A stretch of 64,000 nt of DNA from positions 310,001 through 374,000 of the forward strand of contig NZ_FQVI01000002.1 of assembly GCF_900129135.1 (NCBI RefSeq), in the 5' to 3' direction. Positions within the stretch are counted from its first letter, which is position 1; each line of letters starts with the position of its first letter. Under the pieces are notes generated by a model that was not told the origin of the DNA, made no database searches, and worked only from the letters and a program-made list of their open reading frames with translations. Source of the DNA: Lactonifactor longoviformis DSM 17459. GTDB lineage: Bacteria > Bacillota > Clostridia > Lachnospirales > Lachnospiraceae. Position numbers and translations under genes: made by a program. This document shows positions 9,870 through 17,986 of the stretch, in pieces.

Positions 9870-9898
9870 AGTATAGCTAATAACCACTAGCCTGTCAA
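9870..9898 (-). promoter_or_regulatory. Sigma-A promoter of the radical SAM/tetR operon
   Basis: On the minus strand TTGACA (9893-9898) is separated by exactly 17 bp from TATACT (9870-9875), close to consensus. The spacer coincides with one inverted repeat and another lies just downstream, as expected of a repressible promoter. Confidence 0.8.
9876..9891. promoter_or_regulatory. Putative TetR operator 2 in the promoter spacer
   Basis: GCTAATAACCACTAGC (minus strand GCTAGTGGTTATTAGC) fills the -35/-10 spacer. It shares GCTAG...TAGC ends and 16-bp length with the element at 9844-9859. Occupancy would block RNA polymerase. Confidence 0.55.
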
Positions 9899-9972
9899 CA
9901 AGAAAGATTGCTCGAAAGCGCAATCTCCGCCTGCGGCGGGCTGTCGCATACAGCGTCTTCCTTTCCGCCGCA
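9897..9972 (+). repeat. Two-hairpin dispersed repeat, copy A
   Basis: Begins ACAAGAAAGATTGCTCG. It contains a first hairpin GATTGC..GAAA..GCAATC, then the CCGCCTGCGG segment that starts the second hairpin, then CGTCTTCCTTTCCGCCG. Closely related sequences occur at about 21514, 21608 and 27533, all reading in the plus direction. This copy abuts the -35 box of the radical SAM promoter. The rest of the gap to about 10150 shows no gene. Confidence 0.75.
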
Positions 9973-10156
9973 GTGTGAGCCCTCGGATGGTTTTTTATTA
10001 CATAGGGAACGAAGTTTCCTATTGCATTTCTCATTTCACTACCTACAACACTGCAGGGAGCGATTTTGCCAAAGTTTAATATAAATTTTCAAAAAGATTT
10101 CTCACTTCTTAAATACAGGAAAATCCAAAAATGCCAAATGAAGCACAAAAGAAAAA

Positions 10157-10186
10157 CGCTGCAATCTTAAATAAAAGATTGCAGCG
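10157..10186 (-). terminator. Rho-independent terminator of the second tetR gene
   Basis: A perfect 12-bp inverted repeat CGCTGCAATCTT/AAGATTGCAGCG with a 6-base loop. On the minus strand it is followed by GTTTTTCTTTTG. It lies 100 bases past the tetR stop at 10288; the stretch between holds no recognisable gene. Confidence 0.8.
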
Positions 10187-10287
10187 CTTCTCAACTTCTG
10201 TTCAGTTGCTGTAGGTCCCCCTTGTTGCCTATACCGCCACGCAACATATTAATCTGCCTGTGTTACGCCGTATAGATTTATCTGCTT

Positions 10288-10815
10288 TTAATCACGAGCA
10301 TTAGCAATTCGTAAAAACTCATTTGCCATATCTTCCGGACTTTCCTGTGCGCCATTTTCCAACCAATGAATAACCATATTATAAAATGCACCTGAATAGT
10401 AATATAATTCATATTTTGAGATGGAACTTGCCGGCATATCTCCATAAGTATCAACCACAAAGTCGTTAATTGCCGCAAGCAGGGTTTGAGGCGTCTGTGC
10501 GTGATGAAAGGTCAGTAAAAGGCTTGCATGTTCCTTAAAGAAGCGAAATTTGAAATACATTAATTCTTTATCACAAAAATTTTCATGAGGCGATGGATTT
10601 TCCTGATTGTACTTTTGATTCATTTTTACAATGCCATAGTCGACAATATCTTCAATAGATGAAAAATTGCGGTAAAAAGAAGACCTCGCTACTCCCGCCT
10701 GTTTAATCAGTGCCGTAATAGAGATAGTCGACCAGTTGCATTGCTCTGCTAACTCAATAAGTGCGTTTAATAAACTGTCTTTTACTTTCTGATTTGCTAT
10801 TACTCTTTTATCCAT
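10288..10815 (-). CDS. TetR family transcriptional regulator
   Basis: A 175-residue protein with a short N-terminal HTH (ISITALIKQAGVARSSFYRN at about residues 32-51) and a C-terminal domain of the type seen in small DhaS-like Firmicutes TetR proteins. GGAGAA lies upstream of ATG 10815. It is transcribed divergently from a damaged alpha/beta hydrolase gene, the usual partner arrangement for such regulators. An inverted repeat GATACAAAGTGTATC sits at its own promoter. The AT-rich composition of this gene and its neighbour differs from the flanks and suggests separate acquisition. Confidence 0.85.
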   Translation of the reverse strand: MDKRVIANQKVKDSLLNALIELAEQCNWSTISITALIKQAGVARSSFYRNFSSIEDIVDYGIVKMNQKYNQENPSPHENFCDKELMYFKFRFFKEHASLLLTFHHAQTPQTLLAAINDFVVDTYGDMPASSISKYELYYYSGAFYNMVIHWLENGAQESPEDMANEFLRIANARD

Positions 10816-10887
10816 GGGACATTTCTCCTTATTTTGTGTCAGGTCAAATCATTGACTTATTGATTTTATGTGGTACGATTTTAATCA

Positions 10888-10902
10888 GATACAAAGTGTA
10901 TC
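10888..10902. promoter_or_regulatory. Putative operator between tetR and the hydrolase remnant
   Basis: GATACAAAGTGTATC is a perfect 5-bp inverted repeat with a 5-bp centre, overlapping the start side of the tetR promoter. Autorepression is inferred. Confidence 0.55.
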
Positions 10903-10929
10903 ATATTATAAAAAAGACAGATATGTCAA
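10900..10929 (-). promoter_or_regulatory. Promoter of the second tetR gene
   Basis: Minus strand TTGACA (10924-10929), 18-bp spacer, TATGAT (10900-10905). The operator-like inverted repeat overlaps the -10 end. Confidence 0.6.
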
Positions 10930-10970
10930 TCCTATTAGAATAGAACCATGTACACTCGTGGAAAGCGAGA

Positions 10971-11691
10971 GAAAGGAATGAGGATATGCCTGTTTTCTAT
11001 TTGATTATCGTACTATGGGGCAAGTGATGGAAATAAACGGCAGCGGATTAATGTGAAAGAACAGCTTGCCGATTGGGATTGTGCTATTAACTTTATTAAA
11101 AAAAGCAGTAAGGTTGACGGAAGTAAAGTATTACTGTTTGGAAGCTCGTTCAGCGGGGGCCATGTGATTACTCTGTCGGCAAAACGAAAAGATATTCTTG
11201 CGGCTATAGCACAGTGTCCTTATACAGACACACAGGCTACTTTGGGGACACTTTCACCGCTAACCGCTTTAAAAACTATTCCGCTTGTTATAGCCGACCT
11301 GTTATCATGTCTGACAGGGTATCACCCGGTTATGCTGAAATTAGCTGACGCACCCGGAAAAGCAGCCATGATGGCAGTTCCAGACTATAAGGAGTTTTTT
11401 GAACAGGTTCCTGAAAACTCAAATTTTGTAAACAAAGCGCCCGCAAGAACGCTTTTAGAATTTCTCAAATATTCACCAAGCAGATATATGAAAGATATAG
11501 AAAGTCCGATTTATTATGCCGTTTGCAGAAAAGATACATTAACGCCTGCCGATGCAACAATAAAGTATGCAAAGCAATCCTCAAAGGCTTCCATAAAAGA
11601 ATATAATTGTGGATATTTTGGTATTTATTCGGGAGATTTTTTTGAACAGGCAATTAAAGATTATATAGATTTTTATACCAAATATTCTTAA
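10971..11691 (+). pseudogene. Alpha/beta hydrolase remnant (N-terminal deletion and frameshift)
   Basis: The open frame from GTG 11053 to 11691 encodes the C-terminal two thirds of a dienelactone hydrolase-like protein, with nucleophile elbow GSSFSG and strand KVLLFG. Upstream, homologous residues GYACFLFDYR are readable in a different frame at about 10980-11015. They join the hydrolase frame (YGASDGNKRQRINV) after a one-base shift near 11017. The first strands and the oxyanion-hole HG motif expected before this are absent. The gene is therefore truncated and frameshifted; a shorter product from GTG 11053 would lack the core fold. Divergent from a TetR gene that probably controlled it. Confidence 0.65.
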
Positions 11692-11898
11692 TAGCCCATA
11701 ATAAATATCCATCATGACTTCGGCTAAATAAAAAACCGCTGTTGTGACGGCTGAATTTTCTGCACTTAAGTATGCTTTAATGATAGAAACCAACCAAATA
11801 TACAGTATAATTGAACGTGTAAGAAATCAAACAATTTCTATGGTACTGTAAGTGAAACACAAATTCAGCAAGCCGCTACAAATTCAGAACAGCAAAAA
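11692..11898. other. Non-coding stretch after the hydrolase remnant
   Basis: AT-rich sequence with no open frame of usable length and no recognisable RNA. Short readable fragments might be gene debris, but none can be assigned to a family. Confidence 0.4.
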
Positions 11899-11930
11899 AG
11901 AGAGTAGATTTTTTGTCTACTCTCTTTTTT
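11899..11930. terminator. Bidirectional terminator
   Basis: AGAGAGTAGA/TCTACTCTCT with an A-run before and a T-run after the stem, so it can work for both strands: the hydrolase remnant (+) and degV (-), whose stop is 88 bases away. Confidence 0.8.
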
Positions 11931-12017
11931 GCTTTGCAAGCCTGCATGGCAACTACCCTATTTGAACTTGTTGTGATACTGTTTTATGAGTAGCTGCCTA
12001 AGCCGGACTCTTTTTAA

Positions 12018-12887
12018 TTATCTGTATTCTCCCAGGAAAAACAGTGCCACTGTACCAGGGCCGGAGTGAGCGCCGATGGTTGCTCCCACAGGATTGATCA
12101 TAATATTATCATATCCGAACTTTTCTCTCACCAGCTTAGCAACATATTTTGCATCTTCCAGACAGTCACCGTGGCTAATCATAATAATATCATTCTTATC
12201 CCGATAGGATCCCACTCTCTCCTCCATCATGGATACCAGAGTCACTAGGGATTTCTTCCTTCCTCTTACCTTTCCAAGGGGAATCAGATGCCCTTCATTA
12301 TCCACATGAAGAACAGGCTTAATATTAATCATAGTGCCGAGAACCGCAGCCGCTTTGGATACTCTGCCGCCCCGGTACAGATGATTGAGATCGTCTACGG
12401 TAAACATATGGCACAAATGCAGTTTATTTGCCTCCAGCCATTCTGCAGTCTCTTCCAGGCTTTTTCCTGCCTTCTGCATCTGCACTGCTTTATAAACCAG
12501 CATTCCTTCTCCCATGGAAGCCGCCAGAGTATCTATCACTGCAATCCTGGCCTCCGGTCTCTCCTCCTGGATCTCCTCGGCGGCAATCCTGGCGCTGTTA
12601 TAGCTCCCGCTAAGTCCGGAGGAAAATGCTATATGAAGAATTCCCTTACCCTCGTCAAGGATTCTGGAAAATTCTGTCTTCGCATCGTTGGGGTTAATCT
12701 GGGAAGTCGTAGGCATGCTGCCGCCTCTCATTATTTCGTAGAATTCCCCTGAAGGCATTTCATTCTCTTTCTTATACACCACTCCATCTATTGTACAGGG
12801 CAGATACATATACGTAATGCCGTTTTGGCTGTAATAGTCTTTTGGCAAATCCGATGTGTTTTCTGTCGTTATTACAAAGTCGTTCAT
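12018..12887 (-). CDS. DegV family (fatty-acid binding) protein
   Basis: A 289-residue DegV protein, matching the usual 280-290. The N-terminal domain starts VITTENTSDLP, the family form of the SDL motif. TTSQINP and SSGLSGSYNSA follow in the lipid-contacting region, and a second domain carries HGDCLEDA. DegV/FakB-type proteins bind a fatty acid and present it to the FakA kinase for phospholipid synthesis; whether this copy does so is inferred. It has its own promoter and stands alone. Confidence 0.9.
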   Translation of the reverse strand: MNDFVITTENTSDLPKDYYSQNGITYMYLPCTIDGVVYKKENEMPSGEFYEIMRGGSMPTTSQINPNDAKTEFSRILDEGKGILHIAFSSGLSGSYNSARIAAEEIQEERPEARIAVIDTLAASMGEGMLVYKAVQMQKAGKSLEETAEWLEANKLHLCHMFTVDDLNHLYRGGRVSKAAAVLGTMINIKPVLHVDNEGHLIPLGKVRGRKKSLVTLVSMMEERVGSYRDKNDIIMISHGDCLEDAKYVAKLVREKFGYDNIMINPVGATIGAHSGPGTVALFFLGEYR

Positions 12888-12910
12888 AAATGTCCCCTCC
12901 GTTTTTTTCT

Positions 12911-12939
12911 ATCATAACATTTTTAATCCTCAACTTCAA
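12911..12939 (-). promoter_or_regulatory. Promoter of degV
   Basis: Minus strand TTGAAG (12934-12939), 17-bp spacer, TATGAT (12911-12916), about 25 bp before the degV start. Confidence 0.65.
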
Positions 12940-12972
12940 CAAAGTGTTTTGAGAAATGCAACAGACTGTATT

Positions 12973-14175
12973 CTATTCCCCCAGAACTTCAAGGGCTTTC
13001 TGCAGCTGATTATCCTCCTCTTTGCTGACAGTCACCTTTTGCTTCAGAGCTTCATCCAGTTCTACCTCCACATCCGGGGTTATCCCGGTTCCGTGTATAT
13101 TCCTTCCGCCGGGAGTATAGTACTTGGATATGGTAAGCTTTACCGCACTTCCGTCTGTAAGGGGAGTCACTTTTTGGACAATCCCCTTCCCGAATGTGGT
13201 AGTACCCACCAAAGTTCCGATTCCATAGTCCTGAACAGCTCCGGCAAAAATCTCTGCAGCACTGGCGCTGTTGCCGTTCACCAAAACTGCAAGAGGCACC
13301 TCAATGTTCGTGCCCTTACCGGAAAGGTATTCTTCTTTCTCCCCATTTTTATCCTCTGTATATACAATCAGCTTCTCCGGCGCTATGTTGTTAAAGATGT
13401 CACACACTGCTGTGAGAAGTCCTCCGGGGTTGCCCCTGAGGTCTATCACCAGTTTTTTCATCCCCTGTGCCATCAGATCCTCATACGCATCATTATACTG
13501 CTGAACCGTTACTGCAGTAAATTCATAGACTGCGATATATCCCACCTGGTTTTCCAGCATCTCATGGGATACCACCGGGATCTCCACCTGGGCCTTTTTG
13601 ACATCTACCTCAATATAATCGTTTTCCCCGTCCCGGGCAAGCGTCAGCTGCGCAGATTCTGTATCCTCACTTCGGATTTTCTTTGCTACCTCTGCAAGCT
13701 CAGTACCCGTAACTTCCTCCCCGTCCACTTTATACAGAATATCTCCGGGAAGGACACCCGCTTCTGCCCCGGGAGCGCCTTCATAGCAGCGCACGATGGT
13801 AATCACTCCTGTATCGGGATTCTGCTGCATGACAATCCCGATCCCCTGATAGGATCCCTCTGTCTCCTCTGTAAGAGATTTGTACTCTTCCTCTGTATAA
13901 TATCTGGAATAAGGATCTCCCAGTCCATCAATCAGGCCGGCATACATGCTTTCGGTCAGTGCATCCTCATCCGCATCTTCCAGATACGTCTCATCAATGA
14001 GCGTCTCCAGCAGCTGAATCTTTTTCTTTGCTTTGGCACTGTCAGGCGCTGTTTCCTCCTGTCCGGCTTCTTTGGCGCTGATATAATTCGCTACTCCAAG
14101 ATAACCTCCAAGTCCTACTACAGCCGCCAGAAGGACTCCCAAAAGGAACCCCTTTAAAAATTTATAATCTTTCAT
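12973..14175 (-). CDS. ctpA: S41 family C-terminal processing peptidase
   Basis: A 400-residue serine protease. An N-terminal signal anchor (residues about 8-30) is followed by a helical linker, a PDZ domain (about 107-190) with GIGIVM and VLPGDILYKVDGEEV, and the tail-specific protease core. The Ser/Lys dyad is visible as NGNSASAAE (Ser305) and FGKG (Lys330). It should sit outside the membrane and cleave C-terminal tails of secreted or envelope proteins. It lies just downstream of ftsX, as in many Firmicutes where ftsE-ftsX-ctp cluster, suggesting a role in cell wall or division control. Confidence 0.93.
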   Translation of the reverse strand: MKDYKFLKGFLLGVLLAAVVGLGGYLGVANYISAKEAGQEETAPDSAKAKKKIQLLETLIDETYLEDADEDALTESMYAGLIDGLGDPYSRYYTEEEYKSLTEETEGSYQGIGIVMQQNPDTGVITIVRCYEGAPGAEAGVLPGDILYKVDGEEVTGTELAEVAKKIRSEDTESAQLTLARDGENDYIEVDVKKAQVEIPVVSHEMLENQVGYIAVYEFTAVTVQQYNDAYEDLMAQGMKKLVIDLRGNPGGLLTAVCDIFNNIAPEKLIVYTEDKNGEKEEYLSGKGTNIEVPLAVLVNGNSASAAEIFAGAVQDYGIGTLVGTTTFGKGIVQKVTPLTDGSAVKLTISKYYTPGGRNIHGTGITPDVEVELDEALKQKVTVSKEEDNQLQKALEVLGE

Positions 14176-14197
14176 ACATAGCTCCTTTAAACACCGG

Positions 14198-14229
14198 AAG
14201 GCTTCAGAGGGAGAATCCCCTGAAGCCTT
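14198..14229 (-). other. Intercistronic hairpin between ftsX and ctpA
   Basis: AAGGCTTCAG/CTGAAGCCTT with the inner bases GGG/CCC also able to pair. No T-run follows on the minus strand, so it is more likely an mRNA processing or stability element than a terminator. Confidence 0.5.
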
Positions 14230-14243
14230 TCTGAATCATATTA

Positions 14244-15152
14244 TTATACCCGCAGATGCTTTCTGATGGCAACTGCGCTGCCCAGCAGACCGATTCCGAC
14301 ACCCAGCCCTAATCCTACAGGAAGAAGGATATGGAAGATTGTCTGTACAGACAGGAAACTGCCCATAGCTGTGAAGACATGGAATCTGTCCTGGATATAC
14401 TTTATCAGCTGATTATAGCAGACATACACCAGCCCCAGAGGAAGGCCTGCGCCTACCAGGCCTATAAGAATTCCCTCAATGACGAAAGGTGCACGCACAA
14501 AAAAGTTAGTGGCTCCTATCAGCTTCATAATACCAATCTCTTCCCTCCGGATAGAGATACCCATGGCTATGGTATTGCTGATAAGGAAAAATGCAACCGC
14601 AAACAGAATAAGTATGATACCAATGGAAGTGTATCCCACCACTCTGTTTAAACTCGTCAGTGTGGTACTGGCGTTTTTGGAGTGGTTTACCTCCCTCACG
14701 CCGTCCAGACCTTCAATATAGGCAACCAGTTCTGTCTGATCTTCGATTTTATCCAAATATACTTCATAGTTGGAGGAATTCGCCAGCGGATTGTCATCCT
14801 TGAATCCTGCAGCGGCCTGATCATCACCGTCAAAATACTGCGTAATAAAAGATTCCCAGGCTTCCTCCGCAGAGACGTATTTGACTTCCTTTACGCCCTT
14901 CTGCTTTTTAATCTCCTCGCCAATCTTGTCAATCTGTTCCTGTTTGGCGCCCTCTTCAAAAAATACAGTAATTCCAACTCCTTCCTCCACTTCCCGAAGC
15001 ATGGAGTTGAAGTTCATAACAATCGCCAGAAAGAGTCCAAATAAGAAAATGCAGGCAGCCATAGTCGCCACAGAAGCCAGCGAAAATCTCAGGTTTCTAA
15101 AGATGTTCTTCACACCCTGTTTCAGTGTGTATCCTATGGTACTAATTCGCAT
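14244..15152 (-). CDS. ftsX: Cell division ABC transporter permease-like protein FtsX
   Basis: A 302-residue protein with the FtsX layout: cytoplasmic start, TM1 (about residues 24-45), a large extracellular domain (about 50-160), then three TM segments with VGYTSIGIILILFAVAFFLI. ATG 15152 is preferred over the GTG at 15164 because GAAGGTG lies 9 bases before it; it overlaps the ftsE stop by 11 bases. FtsX and FtsE form a membrane complex that gates peptidoglycan hydrolases at the septum or sidewall. The downstream gene is a secreted peptidase. Confidence 0.95.
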   Translation of the reverse strand: MRISTIGYTLKQGVKNIFRNLRFSLASVATMAACIFLFGLFLAIVMNFNSMLREVEEGVGITVFFEEGAKQEQIDKIGEEIKKQKGVKEVKYVSAEEAWESFITQYFDGDDQAAAGFKDDNPLANSSNYEVYLDKIEDQTELVAYIEGLDGVREVNHSKNASTTLTSLNRVVGYTSIGIILILFAVAFFLISNTIAMGISIRREEIGIMKLIGATNFFVRAPFVIEGILIGLVGAGLPLGLVYVCYNQLIKYIQDRFHVFTAMGSFLSVQTIFHILLPVGLGLGVGIGLLGSAVAIRKHLRV

Positions 15153-15828
15153 AATGATATTCACCTTCTTGTTCGTCGCTTACAATGACGCCTTTCTTCA
15201 TAGTAATTACCCGCTTTTTCATGGCATTTACTATTTCTCTGTTATGTGTAACGACAAGAACTGTGGTTCCTCTTTCGTTTATTTCCTCTAAAAGCTTCAT
15301 AATCTCGAAGGAAGTCTTCGGATCCAGATTTCCTGTGGGCTCATCCGCTAACAGGATCGCAGGACGGTTTACCAGCGCCCTTGCGAGGGCAACTCTCTGC
15401 TGTTCACCGCCTGACAGCTCCTTTGGAAAAGATTTGTACTTTTCCGCAAGACCTACCATCGTAAGCACCTCAGGCACCCTTTTCTTAATCACACGGGTAG
15501 GCTTTTCTATTACCCGCTGGGCAAATGCCACATTTTCATATACATTTCTATCTTTTAATAAACGGAAGTCCTGAAAAACAACCCCCACCCCACGGCGGTA
15601 TTTGGCTATCTTTCTTCTCTTAAGCTTATTGAGATTCTGTTGGTTTACTGTAATGACTCCCGAAGTAGGATCCAGCTCTTTTAAAAGCAGCTTGATCAAC
15701 GTGGACTTCCCGGATCCACTGTTTCCTACAACGAAAACAAATTCACCCTTATCTACGTGCAGGTCTACGTTATTTACGGCCGGCTGGCCTTTCGCGTAGG
15801 ACTTGCTAACGCCCTTTAAATCAATCAT
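15142..15828 (-). CDS. ftsE: Cell division ATP-binding protein FtsE
   Basis: A 228-residue ABC ATPase. Walker A GNSGSGKST is at about residues 35-43, signature LSGGEQQRVALARAL at about 140-154, Walker B ILLADEPTGNLD at about 158-169, and the switch His in VVTHN. It is the ATPase partner of FtsX, encoded just downstream with overlapping ends, so synthesis is probably coupled. Confidence 0.96.
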   Translation of the reverse strand: MIDLKGVSKSYAKGQPAVNNVDLHVDKGEFVFVVGNSGSGKSTLIKLLLKELDPTSGVITVNQQNLNKLKRRKIAKYRRGVGVVFQDFRLLKDRNVYENVAFAQRVIEKPTRVIKKRVPEVLTMVGLAEKYKSFPKELSGGEQQRVALARALVNRPAILLADEPTGNLDPKTSFEIMKLLEEINERGTTVLVVTHNREIVNAMKKRVITMKKGVIVSDEQEGEYHYAN

Positions 15829-15863
15829 ATTATCCTCCTAAGTGTTCCTGCGCATCCGAAACC

Positions 15864-16952
15864 CTAGTAGTCCAGAGTCTCCATATACTTCATATAGCGC
15901 ACTACCATAAGTGCAATCTTGAAGGTGATCGCATCCTCAAATACCCTAAGGTCCAGCCCGGTGCTCTTCTGCAGTTTATCCAGGCGGTATACTAGTGTAT
16001 TTCTGTGGATATATAACTGTCTGGAAGTTTCGGATACATTTAAGCTGTTCTCAAAGAACTTATTGATGGTGGTTAATGTCTCTTCGTCAAAGTCATCCGG
16101 TGATTTCCCATCAAAAATCTCTTTTATGAACATTTTGCAAAGTGGTATGGGAAGCTGGTAGATTAACCGGCCGATTCCCAGAGAACTGTATGCAATTACT
16201 TCTTTGTCACCAAAGAATATCTTACCTACATCCAGAGCCATCCTGGCCTCTTTGTAAGAACGGGATACCTCTTTTAATTCCTTAACAATGGTACCGTAGG
16301 CAATGTGGGTTTTGCCGTCCTTCTCAATGCCAAGAGCAGTTAAGATCGTATTTGCAACTTTGTCCGCCTCGTCGTAACCGTCGGTGGGACTCAGTTCTTT
16401 TACAATGATGATACTCTTCTCGTCTACGGCAGTTACGAAATCTCCGTTCTTGCCGCCCAACACATTCTTGATCCCCTCCAGGGAACCATATTCTTTATCC
16501 TGATTGGATTCCAGGATAAATACTACACGACGGACATCAATGTCGATATGTAACTTCTTTGCCCGGTTGTAGATATCCACTAAAAGCAGGTTATCCAGCA
16601 AGAGGTTTTTGATAAAGTTATCTTTATTAAATCTCTCTTTGTAGGCAACCAGAAGATTCTGGATCTGGAAAACAACAAGTTTCCCCACCATAAATACGTC
16701 CTGGCTGTCACCGTCCACGATTAAGACGTACTCCAGCTGATGATCGTCATATATTTTAAACAACTGATATCCTTTGATAATCTGACTATCGGCCTGAGAA
16801 TTAATAAAATCTACGACTTCGTCCTCTGAGCATACAGTGTCTGCAAATGTCGTAGCCAAAGCTTTACCTTCAGTATCCGTTACACAAAATTCTGTTCTTG
16901 AGATATTCTTTAATCCGTCTAATGTGTTTTGCAGTACTTGATTTGATATCAT
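15864..16952 (-). CDS. PucR/CdaR-type helix-turn-helix regulator
   Basis: A 362-residue protein. ATG 16952 was chosen because AGAGGG lies 6-7 bases before it; the in-frame ATG at 16970 lacks a good SD. The last 60 residues carry the PucR C-terminal HTH (LNVSETSRQLYIHRNTLVYR). The central part resembles the GGDEF-like CdaR domain, and the N-terminal 130 residues look like a sensor region containing FCVTDTEGKALAT. It is expected to be a DNA-binding regulator; the effector and targets are unknown. It lies 35 bases upstream of ftsE on the same strand and may share its transcript. Confidence 0.82.
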   Translation of the reverse strand: MISNQVLQNTLDGLKNISRTEFCVTDTEGKALATTFADTVCSEDEVVDFINSQADSQIIKGYQLFKIYDDHQLEYVLIVDGDSQDVFMVGKLVVFQIQNLLVAYKERFNKDNFIKNLLLDNLLLVDIYNRAKKLHIDIDVRRVVFILESNQDKEYGSLEGIKNVLGGKNGDFVTAVDEKSIIIVKELSPTDGYDEADKVANTILTALGIEKDGKTHIAYGTIVKELKEVSRSYKEARMALDVGKIFFGDKEVIAYSSLGIGRLIYQLPIPLCKMFIKEIFDGKSPDDFDEETLTTINKFFENSLNVSETSRQLYIHRNTLVYRLDKLQKSTGLDLRVFEDAITFKIALMVVRYMKYMETLDY

Positions 16953-17100
16953 CTTTTTCCCTCTTTCCATTATATAATGTATTGCCAGCCTTGCTTTTTC
17001 CCATAAAAAACAAAAAACCCTACTCTATATAATAATATAAAACCCCGAAAAAAGAAAGTAAAAATGCGAAATATTGAGTAATTCACCAAAAAAACACATT

Positions 17101-17979
17101 TTATTTCTTTTGTTCCTGCTGGATAAAGCCTTCCCCCAGCACCTCCCGGGCATCGCACACAATGACAAAGGCCTTTTCATCTATCCGGGCCACAAGCTCT
17201 TTTAACGGCACAATTTCTTTCTTGGAGACAACACAGAAAAGCATCTGTTTTTCCGCTTTTGAGTACATTCCCTTCGCAGATATCCCCGTCACTCCGCGCT
17301 CAATGCTCTCCATAATCTCACCTGCCACCGAATCATAGGAATCTGTGATGATAAAGGCTATCTTAGAGTAATGCAGGCCCTCCAGTAAACCGTCCGTAAT
17401 TTTTGCGGTAACAAATATAGCAATCATGGCATAGAGCGCCAGGTTCAGTCCGAATACCCAGGCTCCCATAAACACAATAAGACCGTCTACAAACATCATA
17501 ATCTGGGCGATAGAATAATGGCGCAGCTTTCTCTGAATCAGGGCGGAAACCATATCGGTGCCTCCGGTGGTGCCCTGTCCCAGAAAAACAAAGCCAATTC
17601 CCACCCCCATAATGACACCTCCGAAGAGAGCGGCCAGAACCAAATCGTCTGAAATCAAATGAAAGGCAGGCAGAATATAGAGCCACACAGATAAGCTAAC
17701 CGTTCCCCAAAGAGATTTGGCAAGAAGCGGCAGGCCCATGATTTTGATTCCAATGAAAAACAGAGGTACATTTAGTATGGCATTGGTAAGCCATAATGGA
17801 ATGCCCCCTGTCACGATAGGTTCTGTAACGGTCTTAATAACAATGGCTAAACCACTGAAACCGCCTGTTACAAGCTTCATGGGGTCATAAATGGAATTGA
17901 TTGCCAGCGCCATCAATGCTGTACCTACTGTAATAAAAACATAATTCTTTACCTTTGATTTCCCATGCTGCAGGAACAT
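17101..17979 (-). CDS. YitT family membrane protein (DUF161 plus DUF2179)
   Basis: A 292-residue protein. About five or six hydrophobic segments lie between residues 12 and 200, including the glycine-rich GGVIMGVGIGFVFLGQGTTGG typical of YitT. A soluble DUF2179 domain of about 80 residues ends the protein. Function in this family is not established; transport has been suggested. It lies 7 bases downstream of the WecG/TagA-like gene and is probably cotranscribed with it. Confidence 0.88.
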   Translation of the reverse strand: MFLQHGKSKVKNYVFITVGTALMALAINSIYDPMKLVTGGFSGLAIVIKTVTEPIVTGGIPLWLTNAILNVPLFFIGIKIMGLPLLAKSLWGTVSLSVWLYILPAFHLISDDLVLAALFGGVIMGVGIGFVFLGQGTTGGTDMVSALIQRKLRHYSIAQIMMFVDGLIVFMGAWVFGLNLALYAMIAIFVTAKITDGLLEGLHYSKIAFIITDSYDSVAGEIMESIERGVTGISAKGMYSKAEKQMLFCVVSKKEIVPLKELVARIDEKAFVIVCDAREVLGEGFIQQEQKK

Positions 17980-17986
17980 GATTCAG

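Noticed and set aside
11700-11900. Possible chemoreceptor fragment
   Set aside because: A few readable residues resemble signalling helices, but no frame is long enough and no family motif is present.
12856-14157. 433-codon plus-strand open frame over degV/ctpA
   Set aside because: It is antisense to a clear S41 peptidase with intact catalytic motifs, has no family signature, and its codons mirror the minus-strand gene.
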